A stretch of 64,000 nt of DNA from Dacryopinax spathularia (lineage: Eukaryota > Basidiomycota > Dacrymycetes > Dacrymycetales > Dacrymycetaceae): NCBI GenBank assembly GCA_037974965.1, contig JBBPFI010000018.1, positions 248,001 to 312,000 of the forward strand. Reading direction: 5' to 3'. The notes under the pieces are model-generated. The model had not been told where the DNA came from. It made no database searches and worked only from the letters and a program-made list of their open reading frames with translations. How positions within the stretch are numbered: position 1 is the first letter of the stretch; every line of letters starts with the position of its first letter. Positions 1 to 11,623 of this stretch are shown here, piece by piece. The position numbers and the translations under genes are program-made.

Positions 1-975
1 CCGAAAGTGTACTGGATCTGGAATCATAGGAGGTGGTGTCTTGCCAACGTTCCCCCAGGCCCTGAGGGCGCGCCGGAGGAGAAGAGCTGGAAGAGACAGG
101 TATGGGCGAGGGAGCTGTTTATCGATGAGAAGATGCTCGAGGCTGATGCTCGGAACTGTACGCTGCCTTCCACTCCTCTCTCCTCCTTGCTTCATCCCTC
201 CTTTCTTCCTTCCTCCGCCGATGAGGCATAGTGCTGCTGACGCTGACACTGGGGCTAGTCCACGCCTGGAACTACCGCCGCTACATCCTCTCCTCCGACC
301 CCACCCTCCGCACCCCCTCCGACGAGCTAGCCTACACGCGCAAAAAGATCGAAGCCAGTTTCAGCAACTTCAGCGCCTGGCACCAGCGGTGCAAAGTGTA
401 CACTTCCCTCTGGTCCGATCAAGGCTCCTCGGAGGAAGAGATCAGGCGGGTGAAGGATGAGGGTGCGTCTGCCTGTCTTCCTTCCTTCCTTCCTTTCTGC
501 TGCGCAGGAGGACGGGTCGAAGGGTGAGGGTGAGGGTGAAGATGGGTGACTGATAGAAGGGCAGAGTTCGCATTTGTTCAGCAGGCGCTGTATACCGATC
601 CGGCAGACCAAAGTGCCTGGCTGTATCACCGCTGGCTCATCGGCAACGGTACGTCCTCCCCCCCTCTCTCTGCCTTCCCCCTTCCTTCACCCTATCCTTC
701 TAACCCACCTGACTAATGCCAAATGCGTAGGCTCCGACCTCCCCGTCCTCCAACGCGAGATCAAAAATATCCAAGACCTCCTCACGCTCGAGCCGGAGAG
801 TAAATGGTGTCTCGAGACGCTTGTGCACTATAAGCGTTTGCTCGCTGCTAGGCCCACGTCCCAGATGGGGGAGAAAGAGATGGGGGAGCTGAGGAGGGAG
901 ACGAACAGCATGTTGGAGAAGTTGGGGAGGATCGACCCGATGAGGAGGGTGAGGTATGAGGAGTTGGCGCTCTGA
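1..975 (+). CDS. BET4: Rab geranylgeranyltransferase (type II) alpha subunit, 3' part
   Basis: This is the alpha subunit of the enzyme that adds geranylgeranyl groups to the C-terminal cysteines of Rab GTPases. The 5' end lies outside the window. Exons read as 1-157, 259-about 460, about 584-648 and about 731-975. The prenyltransferase alpha (PPTA) repeats are visible in order: NHRRW, then FHAWNYRRY, FSNFSAWHQR, QSAWLYHRWLI and a final degenerate repeat ending in HYKRLL. The first 3' splice site was set at 258/259 because only that choice restores the F-H-A-W-N-Y-R-R consensus. The protein ends in EELAL. A substrate gene of this pathway, YPT1, lies 53 kb away in the same window. Identification rests on the spaced W/NYRR repeats. 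A farnesyltransferase alpha subunit is the alternative, but the insert between repeats fits the Rab enzyme better. Confidence 0.85.
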
Positions 976-1701
976 GTGCTCTGAGTGTGAGTGTTCTGTA
1001 TCTGTAACTATCTGGATGTGGATGTGGTTTGGGGGGTTGGGGGTGGAATGTATGCGCGTATTTTTAGTTCTCTTGACGATTTATGACCCGCATGCGCTGT
1101 TTTAGGCTGTTTTGGGCTGTTTAGGAGTGTGAAGCACAAGGGACAGAGTTCGCTTGAACCACATATCTATTGGACGAAAACGGACAACATGGCACAAACG
1201 ACGCATGAGTAACGTTAGTTGGAAAAAGCTTAAGATCAGACATGTACGCTCGCCAGTGACGAACGCAAGAAGAAGAGAAGAAGAAGAAGAAGGGGAAGAA
1301 GAAGGGGACTGCACAGAACATGAAGCAGGCTGAAGAAAGAGACACAGGAAAGGGAAGGGGAAGGGGAAGGGGAGGGGGAAGATAGTCGTCAACATCGTCG
1401 GCGTCGCGGGCGTCGGATCGTCGTCTTTCATTGCTCGGGAGGGGGGTTGCGTCAAGTTTTCACCGGGGTTTGAGAGAGGTTACGGGTTGTTGCGGGGGTC
1501 GGTAGATCAGATATATCGAGCGAGGGAGTTGCCGTCGGGTTGAGCGGAGAAGACGGGATACGGGGAGGCGAGCGAGCGAGTTGATTGCGCGTTGGTGGGA
1601 GTCGATTAACACAGACGGACAGACAGACAGACGGGAATCGGTACGATCGTGTGAGGTTTTTTGAGTGCGAGTGCGGAGAGTACACGGAGTGTTTTGAGTG
1701 T

Positions 1702-3098
1702 TTAGATGAGGTCGGCGACGTTCAGGGGCATCTCGTCGATCTGTGTGTTGTAGAACTGCTCGATCTCGCGCAGCATGCGCACGTCCTCCGTCGTGACAAA
1801 GTTGATCGCGACGCCCTTGCGGCCGAACCGGCCTCCACGGCCGATCCGGTGGATGTAGTTCTCGCGGTTGGTGGGCAGGTCGTAGTTGATGACGAGCGAG
1901 ACTTGCTGGACGTCGATACCCCGGGCGAGGAGATCGGTCGTGATGAGGACCCGGGACGAGCCGGACCGGAACTCCTTCATGAGCACCTCGCGCTGCTTCT
2001 GCTCCATGTCGCCGTGCATCGCCGAGACGGTGAACTCGCGCTTGTGGAGCTGCTCGGTGAGCCAGTCGACCTTGCGCCGCGTGTTGCAGAAGATGACGGC
2101 CTGGGTGATCGTCACGGTTTCGTAGAGATCGCACAGCGTGTCGAGCTTCCATTCTTCCTTCTCGACGGCGATGTAGAACTGCTTGATACCTTCGAGCGTG
2201 AGCTCGTCGCGCTTGACGAGGATGCGGACCGGGTCGCGCATGAACTTCTTCGTCACCTCCAGCACGTCCGCAGGCATCGTAGCGGAGAGCAGGACGACCT
2301 GGGTCTCCTGCGGCAGGAGCTGGAAGACCTCGTAGATCTGCTCGCGGAAGCCACGGGCAAGCATCTCGTCCGCCTCGTCCAGGCAGAAAATCTTGATGTT
2401 GTCCGTGCGCAGCGCGCGGCGGTTGATCATGTCGTACACGCGGCCAGGCGTGCCAACAACGACATGGGCGCCGTCCTGCAGCTTCTGCATATCCTCACGA
2501 ACGTTCGTGCCGCCGATGCAGGCGTGGCACTCGATGTTCATGTAGTCGCCCAGGGCAATGACGACCTTTTGGATCTGCTGGGCGAGCTCACGCGTAGGAG
2601 CGAGGATGAGCGCCTGGGTGCTCTTGATCGAGGTGTCCAACCGCTGCAGGATGGAGATGGAGAACGTGGCGGTCTTGCCCGTCCCGGACTGGGCCTGGGC
2701 AATCACGTCGTGGCCCTTGATGACGGGGACGATCGCGCGCTGCTGGATAGCAGAGGGGCGCTCGAAACTGTCATTTTTGCATTAGCAACTTTTCAACCAC
2801 GGGCAAACAGGTCGACGCACCCATAGGCGTAGATACCACGCAAAAGCTCAGGCTTGAGATCCATGTTGTCGAAGCTGGCAAATCAGCATCAGCACGAGGC
2901 CTCCACCAGCCTGCCGCGCGGGCGGGCGGGCGGCAGGGGCATACAACCATCAAAACTCACTTGTCGACAACCTGGTCCCAGTTAGACTCGATCTCCTCCG
3001 CCTGCACATCCTGCAGTTGCTCGTTCCTGCCCACCACAACGGATCAGCCAACTTGCTCAAACTGGGTAGGTAAGATAGGGGACAACTGACGAAGCCAT
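1702..3098 (-). CDS. TIF1: ATP-dependent RNA helicase eIF4A (translation initiation)
   Basis: DEAD-box helicase that unwinds mRNA 5' leaders as part of eIF4F in the cytoplasm. Four exons on the minus strand: 3091-3098 (only 8 nt), 2961-3026, 2821-2874 and 1702-2767. Together they give 398 codons (397 aa), the usual eIF4A length. Motifs in order: the Q-motif region FERPSAIQQ, Walker [26 protein letters not shown] and HRIGRGGR. The C-terminus [11 protein letters not shown] is diagnostic for eIF4A. The start codon is fixed by the 8-nt first exon, which encodes Met-Ala and the first two bases of Ser. It shares a divergent promoter region of about 490 bp with the HEL2-like gene. The first intron, 61 nt after the ATG region, follows the pattern of highly expressed basidiomycete genes. 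No odd residues were seen. Confidence 0.97.
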
Positions 3099-3591
3099 GA
3101 TTGTCGTTCCTATGTAGTTTTATGCGCGAGTGTAAGTCGACGTGATTTTGGTCGTCGACGAATACCCGCAGAGTAGTATATATACGCAAGCTGTGAATCT
3201 GCTCGCGTAAGAAATGCAAAGAAGTTGAGGTGCTGCTAAGCGTGAACCTGGTGGTGGTGGTGGTTGATGTGAAGAACCGAAGGGGGGGGGGACACGGTGG
3301 GATGACTTCAATTTTTCGGGCCGCACAGACGGGGGGTGGGCACGCGGTATTGGGTGGGCGCAAGGCGAATTTTGGGAGGCTGTGCAGGTTGGTCGGAGCC
3401 GAGGAATGGCCGGTGAGTTGTTTCCGATCGGATGGGTCTGCGCTGCCCTTTCCCTGCTCTGTGGGCAAAGAACGTACTGGAGACGCCGGCATTGTCAGCC
3501 TGTTTCTTAACCCGCTTTACTTGCTCGATTCCTAGTGCTTATCTTTAACTTGATACCCCTCGCTCGAACTTGGCAACAATAGACCTAGACA
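3099..3591. promoter_or_regulatory. Bidirectional promoter region between eIF4A and the HEL2-like gene
   Basis: About 490 bp separate the two divergent start codons. The stretch holds a G-run near 3282-3290 and pyrimidine-rich tracts close to the plus-strand start. No clear TATA box could be assigned. It must contain both promoters, because both genes start within or beside it. Confidence 0.55.
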
Positions 3592-6261
3592 ATGCCATCC
3601 TCAACCTCAACCCCCCAATCAGGCAAAACGACTCCCGCTCTCTCAGGCGCTGCGACCCCAGCCTCACCACTACTAGACGCCCCAGCCTCGCCCTCCTCTC
3701 CCGCCGCCGACAACGAAGACGACGGCGCACTAACATGCCACATCTGCGCCAACCCCATCACCTACCTCTCCCTCTCCCCCTGCCTACACGCAACCTGCCA
3801 CATATGCGCACTCCGCCTCCGCGCCCTCTACAAATCCACAAACTGCACCGTCTGCAAACAGGCTCAGCCTCGCCTGCTCTTCCTCCTCCCTTCTACTCTC
3901 CCTGACCCTGGTGCACTAGAGGCGCCAACAACAGAGGACAGGGAGAAAGTGTTCGACGAGTTCCTTTCCCGCTGTCCCTTTTCGGACGAAGCGCTCGCCA
4001 TTGCATTCGAGACTCTGGGGATAAAACAGGCCACTCTCCAACTGCTGCGATTCAACTGCCCCTTTTCCTCCCTGCACACCCTGACCGACCCGGACTCCCC
4101 TCCGCCCAAAGGTGCGCCGAGGGAACCGTGCACGTTCGTTGCTGTTCGTGGGGGCTTCCCGGAGCTGGCGAGACATACACGGGAGAGACATGGGAGGATG
4201 TTGTGCGATCTGTGTGTGAGGAGCAAGAAGATCTTTGCGCATGAGCATGTGCTGTATACGCCCGGTCAGCTGGTCGAACACTTGCCGAGCTTGAAAAAGC
4301 CCGGGTGGGACGTCCCGCGTATCGGGGAGCGCGGACGAGGACGCGGGCGAGGCAGAGCTGGAAGGGGAGGGCACGGACGTGGCCCACCTGGCCGGGAAGG
4401 GGAGGCCGAGGAGGGAGAAGCGGAAGGAGGGATAGATGCGGAGGAAGACGACACGGTCGAGTGGAGTCATCCGCTCTGCGCGTTCTGCCGAGAATGTTTT
4501 GCGAGCAGCGACGAGCTCTACGCGCACTTACGGGAAGCGCACGAAGAGTGTTTTATCTGCCGCAGAGCGGGCGAGCGAGATGTCTAGTACGTCCCCCATT
4601 CCCTTCCACCTCATCTCCTTCCCCAGCGCTTCTCTTTCCCTTCCCCCTTCCCATGCTGACTATAGTTCTTTTTCTGCCCGGGCAACAGCTTCCAGAACTA
4701 CCCCTCCCTAGAGCGACACTTCCAAACCGCCCACTACCCCTGCACACACGCCTCCTGCCTCGCACAGCACTTCGTAGTCTTCCCCACCGCCATGGACCTA
4801 AAAGCGCACATTGTCGAGTCGCACGCCGGGGACCTAACGACGCGCGAGCTGAGGGAAATGAGGGAATTGGACGTTCAGGGGTTGGGGATGTTTGTCGATT
4901 CCCCCGTTCCTGGGGCTCCGGCCGGAGGGTCGGGTGGTGGTCGTGCTGGCCGAAGAGGAAGATTTGGCGCGCAGTTGACTACTTCTACCGGCTCTACTGC
5001 CGATGCAGGCTCGGGAGGAGGAGCAGCGGCTGGCCCGGCGGATGAGAGCGACCAAGCGCGCTCGGCCCTCTCCCGCCAACCGCTCTCCGATACCCAAGCC
5101 TCGGCCTGGCAAGCCCTCCTCACCCTTCTCCCCGTCCTCCCACCCACGCAGCTCCTCGCCCTCCGTTCTTCCCTCCTAGCCTGGCTCTCGCACCAATCTA
5201 CCGCGCGGGACTTGCTAACGATCCTAGTGACTGTCCTTTCCCACCCCTCCGCCTCGCCGGCCGTCTCGAGAGCAGGTGGGGAACCAGACGAACTGGTCCT
5301 TCGAGCCCTGCAGAACCTCGCAAACCGGGGTCAGTTGGGGGAAGACGAGGAACAAGAACTCCGAACGACGATCAGTTCTTTTAAAGCTGGGAGAGCGGCT
5401 GCGTTTCCAAGTTTGGCAAGGAGCGGGGAGTACGGCGCCATCGCCTCCGGAAGGGGGATCGCAGCTCCTACGCCGGGGCCGGCTGTGCGCGCTGGACCGG
5501 CGAGCGCGGGCGGGCAAGGGGGACGAGCAGGAGGGGCAGGGGCAGGGGGGCAGAGAACGGTCTGGGATCGGGTGGAGAGAGCTGCACAACGGACCGTGCC
5601 GGGCGTGCCTGGTGCTTCTTACACCACGCCTGCCCAGCACGCAGCGCAGCCGGTGGTGGCTAGACAGCCACAAGCAGCGGGACAAGCGTTCCCCGCTCTG
5701 TCGGCGTCCGCCGCAGCTGGCGTACGGAGGACAGCCGCCCCAGCTCCCACAGCCTGGTCCTCCTCTTCCACTTCCTCCCGCCCTCAACCCGCCCCAGCGC
5801 CACCCGCCACCCCTCTCCCCTCCCGCCCAACCTCCTCCACTCATAACGCCGTTATACGCTCCACCCCAGGCTCAGGCTCCTCCACCCCCCGCAGACCCCC
5901 AGCACCACCGGATACGCGCGCGTTCCCCGGTTTGCCTACTAGGGAAGTTCCGAAAGTGCCGCTGGGGGCAGTGGGGGGGAATAGGAGTTTGAGGAATATA
6001 TTGGGGCATTCTGAGGCTTCGGGAGGGAGTGGGAGTAGTTGGGGTCGGTCAGCAGGAGGAGGAGGAGGGGGTGGGGGTGGGGCGAGTGGTCTGACGGAGG
6101 GGGTGAATGGGAATGGGAATGGGAATGGAAGTGGGAGCACGGCTGTGCAGAGCGGAGGAGGGGGAGCAGCTGGTGCAGCGGGGGGAGCAGGAGCGGGAGG
6201 GGGGAAGAAGAAGAAGAAGGGGAAGGAGACGCTTTTCACTTTGGGGAGTTTCCCGACCTAA
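3592..6261 (+). CDS. HEL2: RING-type E3 ubiquitin ligase of the HEL2/ZNF598 family
   Basis: HEL2/ZNF598 proteins recognise collided ribosomes and ubiquitinate 40S proteins to start ribosome-associated quality control. Two exons, 3592-4586 and 4689-6261, give about 855 aa. A disordered Ser/Pro N-terminus is followed by a RING finger beginning CHICANP at residue 49 and ending CTVCK near residue 92. C2H2-type zinc segments then follow in the family's order: MLCDLC near residue 200, an RG-rich linker, LCAFC...CFASSDELYAHLREAH near 300, and after the intron CTHASC...MDLKAHIVESH. The C-terminal half is low-complexity Ala/Pro/Gly, with a polyglycine run and a final KKKKKGKE segment, also usual in this family. 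The RING plus zinc-finger order makes the assignment strong. The C-terminus contributes no recognisable domain. Confidence 0.88.
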
Positions 6262-6847
6262 GCTCAGTAATGTGCCACCACGAGAGGGTGGGTTGGATAA
6301 TCGGGTTGTGGACTGCGTGGGGCTTGGCTGGGTAGCATGAGCCTGAAAGGGCATGCTGCGACTTGCGAAGCGAAGCGTTGTTGTCGTTAGTTAAGGGAGA
6401 TGATATGTTGTTGTAATGAATAGAAATGGGATTGATGGGTCCTTATTCTCTCAGAATCGCCTGTTGCGTCTTTATACTCAGGAGTACGTGCACAAAAGTG
6501 GGAATGGCACACGAGGGGCGATGCGAACAAGTGTATTATATTGGGGTATATGCAGCATCTGAGGTATCTATCGTCGTTCGCAACTCTACGGCTACCATGG
6601 CTGCCACGCGTCCTGTTTCATTCGTCAGTGTGCACTCATTGTAAGGTGGTGTAATCTCACCTCGATATCATCTACTGCGCTCGCTGGCTTCTCCTCTGTC
6701 CGCGACGGCTCCTGAGGATGCCACATCCACCTCAAATGATCGTGCCTCGGCGCACACACCCTCATCGTACAAGCCGCACAATTATCCTCCCCATACAGCC
6801 TTCCCAGATGCTACATTATCCGCCCCGGTCAGACGCTGCACCACTCA

Positions 6848-8137
6848 TCAATCAAAAGAAGAAGAGGGACGAACCGTATCGTAGTGACATGTTGGCAAGG
6901 CCTGCAGGCCGCGCGCGGGGACTCCGGTGGGCTGGTAGTAGCATTCGAGGGCGTCGCCCCATCTTGAGGAACCGACGTAGGTCCCGCAGGGGGTAAGGGA
7001 GGGGCAGCCGTCTTCTTCGCAGGAGATTGGGGGGTCTGATTTGGGTTTGGGGATTGGGTCTGGTGTCTGTGGCGTGGGCGGTTCATCCGGAGCGGAGTTT
7101 GGCTTCAATGGGCTGGAGGAGACGACACGGTGATCCTTTATTGACGGAGGATCTTCGGGCGGTCGAGCTGCTGAGTCGTTGGCTGGAGAGGAACTCGTGC
7201 CTTGTTTTGAAGACGAGGTCGAATGCAGCACGCTGACAGGAGGATCTGCGAGAGGAGTTTGAGCGTCGCTATCTCGCTGTACCCGCTTCGCCTCCTCTCG
7301 ATCGAGCGCATGCTCTTTTCCTTGCCCGCTGGGTGGACTCTTGCGCTTTCCCGCTTTCGAGCGCCATCTTGAAGTCTTGGACTCCTTAGAGGCGTGCTTC
7401 TTCGAAGACTTTTTTGGGGCCTTCTCAGCCTTCTTCATCTTCTTCGGGGCTCTGTGCAGCTCTGCGTCCTCATCCTCTTCGTCGTCTTCCTCCAACCGTC
7501 GTTTGGGTGCCTTTTTCGTTTGTTTCTTCGGCTTGACTTTCGGCTCCCCCCGTTTGGTAGACTTCTTCCCAATCGGCTTCTTCGCCTCGTTCGTATAGTG
7601 ATAAGCCTCATCCTGCCCCTCCTCATCCGGCTCCTCGAAGTGCCGTTTCGCCTTCTTCGCCTTCTTGCCCTTCGTCGTTCCCCCGGCTTTCTTCTTCTTC
7701 GGCGAATCCGCTTCCATCTTCGCCTTCTTCTCGCCGCTCAATCGAACTGACCCCTGCTCAAGCTTCTTCTTGTCAGCCTTCGCGGAGGACGAACGCTTAC
7801 CACTGCTTGTCCGTTTCACCTTCTTCCCTTTCTTGCCAGTCGCGTCCTTCCCTGCTTTCTTCCCTCCCTTCTTCCCTGCCTTCTTCGTTTCCCCTCCTTC
7901 TGCCTTCTTCACCGGATGCCCTTTGGCCGCATCGCGTTCGGAGCCACCCCCCTTCCCTTCCACCGCCCAGCCCCACCCTTCCTCCAGCTCTACGCCCCCC
8001 ACCTCCCCTCCCTTCCGAACAGAAAGCTCAGCATGACGTCTTCTCTCCAACCGTCCTATCGAGGCATCTTTCCCAGCAGCCTCGGGAAGGAAAGCAGCGA
8101 GATAAGTGAAGAACAGGTACCAGCGGAGGAGTTGCAT
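6848..8137 (-). CDS. Lysine-rich protein with N-terminal hydrophobic segment, function unknown
   Basis: A single uninterrupted frame of about 429 aa from the ATG at 8137. The first 22 residues, beginning MQLLRWYLFF and ending EAAG, look like a secretion signal. The middle 250 residues are extremely rich in Lys, Glu, Ser and Thr, with many KK, KKA and GKK blocks like those of nuclear or chromatin proteins. A C-terminal region has five cysteines (SCEEDGC, PCGTY, ECYYQ, TCHYD). The same frame stays open upstream of 8137 but only with a non-ATG start. I do not recognise the protein. The combination of a likely signal peptide with a basic repeat and a Cys-rich tail suggests a secreted or lumenal basic protein, but a nuclear protein with a mis-chosen start is possible. 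No intron was needed. Confidence 0.55.
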   Translation of the reverse strand: MQLLRWYLFFTYLAAFLPEAAGKDASIGRLERRRHAELSVRKGGEVGGVELEEGWGWAVEGKGGGSERDAAKGHPVKKAEGGETKKAGKKGGKKAGKDATGKKGKKVKRTSSGKRSSSAKADKKKLEQGSVRLSGEKKAKMEADSPKKKKAGGTTKGKKAKKAKRHFEEPDEEGQDEAYHYTNEAKKPIGKKSTKRGEPKVKPKKQTKKAPKRRLEEDDEEDEDAELHRAPKKMKKAEKAPKKSSKKHASKESKTSRWRSKAGKRKSPPSGQGKEHALDREEAKRVQRDSDAQTPLADPPVSVLHSTSSSKQGTSSSPANDSAARPPEDPPSIKDHRVVSSSPLKPNSAPDEPPTPQTPDPIPKPKSDPPISCEEDGCPSLTPCGTYVGSSRWGDALECYYQPTGVPARGLQALPTCHYDTVRPSSSFD

Positions 8138-9058
8138 CTCGTTCGCCGATAGTGCATACAGGCAAGAGCAGGACACGCAGGGACAGGCAGGCGGAGAGGG
8201 GCGCCGGAACGGGCCGTGGGAGGGAGTTAAGTACTGGCTTGTTCGGGCTTACGGAAGTTGGACGACCACCCCTACTTTAGCCTCTGCGGAGGCGTCATAT
8301 CCCCTCAAGCCGGGGACATGGATGTTCGCCCAGCTTCTTGGTGTTGCGTAATGCCGCTTCTCAGCCGAATACCGCCAACCGAGTCTTCACAATGCTGGAG
8401 AGGCCAAGAATACTCAATACATGCCGGCTGAGGGAGGCCAAGGGATCGAAGACCTGTTGAGGGGGGAAGGGAGTTGAGGGATGGTTTACGTAAATTACGG
8501 AATGCGATATGTTCTGCGAGTGACTTGCGGCTTTGTCTTGCTTGCTCGAGGTTCTTAGGCGATTATGAAGGCTTGCAAGGGGAGGTGGTGACGAGAGTGA
8601 GGGACTAGAGATCGGCCAGTTGAGCAAGACGGGTTCAAAGCGGCCGCCTGGGTAAGTCGATCTCCAGTCCCGCGGTTGATCGTGCTTGGCCCAGCAGCGC
8701 GACCCAGTGATCATCATACTTGATACGAGGACTTGATACGAGGAACAAGAGACCCAAGACTCAGTATTTGGCGCGCATATACTCACCTTTTGGGAGCAGG
8801 CGCCGTACATACGCATATGCGCTTGGGTCGCGGGAGCCTCAGCGGAAGATGTCTCGCAGCGCAGGAATGAGTTGACTGAGTGAAATTAACGATCTGAAAG
8901 AGATCAGCGAGCCTTTACAAGCAGTCAAAAAGAAAGGAAAGCTAGAGAAATAACCAAAAAGAAAGTCATAAAACTCATCAACCCGCTCGTAAACCATATA
9001 AACCTTCAACCCCACCTCGCCATCTCCTTCCCCTCCTTCCCCTCACGCCCCAACACAG

Positions 9059-9777
9059 CTAATTCCCATACCCCTGCCCATATCCCTTCCCCGGCGCCTG
9101 TCCCGGCGGCGGCGCATACCCTCCCTGCTGCTGGGGCACACCATAGGGCGACCCAGGCCCAGGAGGCGCCCCCCAAGCCTGCGGAGGAGGCTGATACCCC
9201 GGCTGCGTGAACTGCGGCGGGGCGGGACCCATGTACCCCGCTTGGGCTAGTTGGGGCTGGGGGTTGCCGGCTTGAGGTGCTTCCCAGGAACAGATTGGGC
9301 AGTACCAGATTTGGTCGGAGGAGCAGGGGATGAGGGGGACGAAGCAGCTGCGGCGCGGACACGATAATCAGCATTGCGTGCATTCCGGATAAAGACAAGA
9401 AACAGGCTGAGGAAAGGAGGGGAGGAAAGGTTGAAGGGAAAGATGGGACAGGGAAAGGGGGTGAAGGTGAAAGGAGGAGAGGGACGCACAACTCGAACCA
9501 CATCCGACTCTTCGCCCCCTGCACACTAGGATTATGGCACCTCGGGCAGATCATCGCCGGTCCACCGCCCTCAACGTCGATCTTGGTTGGGCATCCCCCT
9601 GTCCCACCGTATCATCAGTACCATCTTCATCCAAACCCGATCACTGGGCGCCCGCAGCGGCAGATTGGTAGAGGTGGGAGGGGAAGAGGACGTACAGACG
9701 AAGCAGAGCGGGACTAGGCGCTCGAGTGAGCAGATGCATTCTTCTGACGGGGAGAGGAACGGACATACAGAAATCAC
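9059..9777 (-). CDS. Small zinc-ribbon protein with Pro/Gly/Gln-rich tail
   Basis: Minus-strand gene with exons 9059-9347, 9490-about 9598 and a 5' exon in about 9695-9777. The frame reads GCPTKIDVEGGG, then MICPRCHNPSVQ, MWFELCFVPLIP and IWYCPICSWEAP. Two CxxC knuckles flank a hydrophobic F-V-P-L-I-P segment, the arrangement seen in the fungal zinc-ribbon family whose members have a C-terminal P/G/Q-rich tail. Here the tail ends in QGYGN. A 5' segment with CSLERLVPLCFV joins in phase, but I could not find an ATG that splices cleanly to it, so the first residues are unresolved. Function is not known. The cysteine pairs suggest one structural zinc site. Confidence 0.6.
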
Positions 9778-10708
9778 ACATCTTTTACTTTCTTAGCCCA
9801 GCTGATATTGCGTGATCAGACAGAGGGACAAGTCTTCGAGACGATTGAGCGTGTAGTGTGGGAGTCAAGATGAAGAGCGGTGTACTGCGGTCCCAAGCAC
9901 GAATCGTGGGGATTGTAGTTCAGATGGTGCGCGTCTAACCAGTCGGGATTAGCCCTCATGCTTCGCTACACAATCATCAGCTTACAACTTCCTTCGTTGA
10001 ACGCTATACGACTTCCCCCTCGATAGACGTAGGACGATCAACTCGCTAGCAGTAGTAGTAACCTGTAATGACAACGAATCCAAGTCGCGCAGCCCTCGCC
10101 CAGCCCTCGCCGAGGTATATACGGCCCAGCCCGCGAGCGGCCCAGCCAGCCCCGATCAGTGAGTCGATCGGTAATCCCGTGTTTCCGCATTCCCGAGCAC
10201 TGCCACACCGCCTACTCGTCTAACCCGTCATGGTAGCGGGTGAGTGGGTAAGGTGTGATCGGATCGGCCGCCTTGCCATGTAAGGAGGGAGGTGTCATAC
10301 AAGTCTGTTGCTGACTCTGAGCTGCCGAGGGAGGGAGGCTAGGTTGGGAGAAGGGGCAAGATGAAGCTGTATGCATAGAATACATTGTTTGTTCTTAACT
10401 ACTTCTAACCTAGCCACGCCAGGACTCCTGAGCATGCCATGTGGATGCGTATATGCGTATATGTACAGTGAAGTCGCCCGTTCAAGGGCATGCAAGTTGT
10501 CAATGTCGTAGGTGTACAATGAATCGTCTCCCTATCTCTCGCATCTCGCACCTCGTCGTCTTCCGTTTCTTTCGGTCTCTCTTCCTTCTGCTGCGATGGT
10601 GGTGGATCGATATTGTGATAAGGGTATATCCTCTTGCGGTCTGCGGTCGGCTACTCCAGCGTCTCCGCCAGCGCCTCCCCAATCCGGAAACGGTAATAGG
10701 AAGGAGGA
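9778..10708. other. Intergenic region without a supported gene
   Basis: About 930 bp between the zinc-ribbon gene and the 3' end of the next minus-strand gene. Only short open frames were seen and none has gene-like content. A segment at 9918-9950 resembles a tRNA D-arm but has no matching T-arm. Confidence 0.5.
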
Positions 10709-11623
10709 CTAGACCACCGACCCGCCCACAGCTTGCTGGCCCGTAAGGTCCAAAGCCGAAAAGTCAAGCTGCCAGTCCAGGCCAAGACTCGTCCAGTCCA
10801 CATCGCCCTCCCACGCCGTTAGAGCATCTTGCGTCACTTGCGTTGGAACGGAGGGGGAGAGGGAGATGCGTGGGCGTTTGGCTGCGCTCTCCTCCCGCTG
10901 CGCGAGCGCTTCTGCTGACACTCCCTCGGCGTCCGCCTCCGCTTGCTCGACAGGAGAGACAACCTCCCGACCCCTCTTGCCCGTTAGCTTAGCAGCTTCC
11001 TTCTTCCCCCAAACTTGTTCTTCTCCCAACACGAGCCAACCAGGGACCTCAGGAATCGGACATCGATGCATCTGCGGTGTATGCACGGCCTTGCGGGCCG
11101 AAGCGCTCGTGTGGGATAGAGCGGGGGAAGGGGTGGCGAAGAGGAGGGAGGGGGAGGGGGATGTGCTGCTCGGTGCGGAGGAGGTGAGCGAGAGGGATGG
11201 TGTGGGTGGGGAGGTGGGCATGAGGCTTGGGAGGTTGGAGTTGGGTAAGGGGTAGGGGAACGGCTGGAAGGCTTGGGCGTTGAAAGTTGGGTCGGGGAAA
11301 GAGGCGGGGAATGCGAGTGGGTCGTTAGGGAAGGGGAAGGCCATAGAGGCGAACTGGGACTGGATGTTCTCCCCCGCTAGGTTGGTGGGGAGGGCCAAGT
11401 CCGGCCAAGTAGCGAGCTCCAGGTCTAGGCCGGTGAACGCTCCTGGTTCTTGGAGTGCATCTGCTGGAGCGTTGAGCCAGTCTTGTGAAGGCAGAGGGAC
11501 GGGCCATGCGAGTGGGTCTGAGAGGCCTGCCATCCCTTGCTGGTCGTATACCGGGGCAGAGGCAGAGGAGGAAGTGGAGGCGTCGTCGTTCGACAGCTGG
11601 GGGGTGGCGAAGCTGGCCGACAT
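10709..11623 (-). CDS. Disordered acidic protein, possible transcriptional regulator
   Basis: Single-exon frame of 304 aa from the ATG at 11623. The N-terminal 170 residues are Ser/Pro/Ala/Leu-rich with repeated aromatic-proline patches. A conserved-looking core, RCPIPEVPGWLVLGEEQVWG, lies near residues 187-206. A basic patch (KKEAAKLTGKRGR) is followed by KRPRI, both plausible nuclear localisation signals. The C-terminus is acidic and tryptophan-rich (WEGDVDW, SLGLDWQLDF), like an activation domain. I see no DNA-binding fold. The composition suggests a nuclear regulator, but this is inference and the name is left open. Confidence 0.6.
   Translation of the reverse strand: MSASFATPQLSNDDASTSSSASAPVYDQQGMAGLSDPLAWPVPLPSQDWLNAPADALQEPGAFTGLDLELATWPDLALPTNLAGENIQSQFASMAFPFPNDPLAFPASFPDPTFNAQAFQPFPYPLPNSNLPSLMPTSPPTPSLSLTSSAPSSTSPSPSLLFATPSPALSHTSASARKAVHTPQMHRCPIPEVPGWLVLGEEQVWGKKEAAKLTGKRGREVVSPVEQAEADAEGVSAEALAQREESAAKRPRISLSPSVPTQVTQDALTAWEGDVDWTSLGLDWQLDFSALDLTGQQAVGGSVV

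Noticed and set aside
1585-2826. Long plus-strand open frame of 413 aa opposite eIF4A
   Set aside because: It is antisense to the eIF4A coding exon and rich in Asp/Val/Leu from mirror codons; a shadow frame.
5276-5992. Open frames in other frames within the HEL2 C-terminus
   Set aside because: GC-rich low-complexity DNA leaves several frames open; only the HEL2 frame continues the RING and zinc-finger domains.
9918-9990. tRNA-like D-arm segment (tagttcagatggt)
   Set aside because: No T-arm with GTTCRANNC and no acceptor stem pairing was found, so it is not a tRNA gene.
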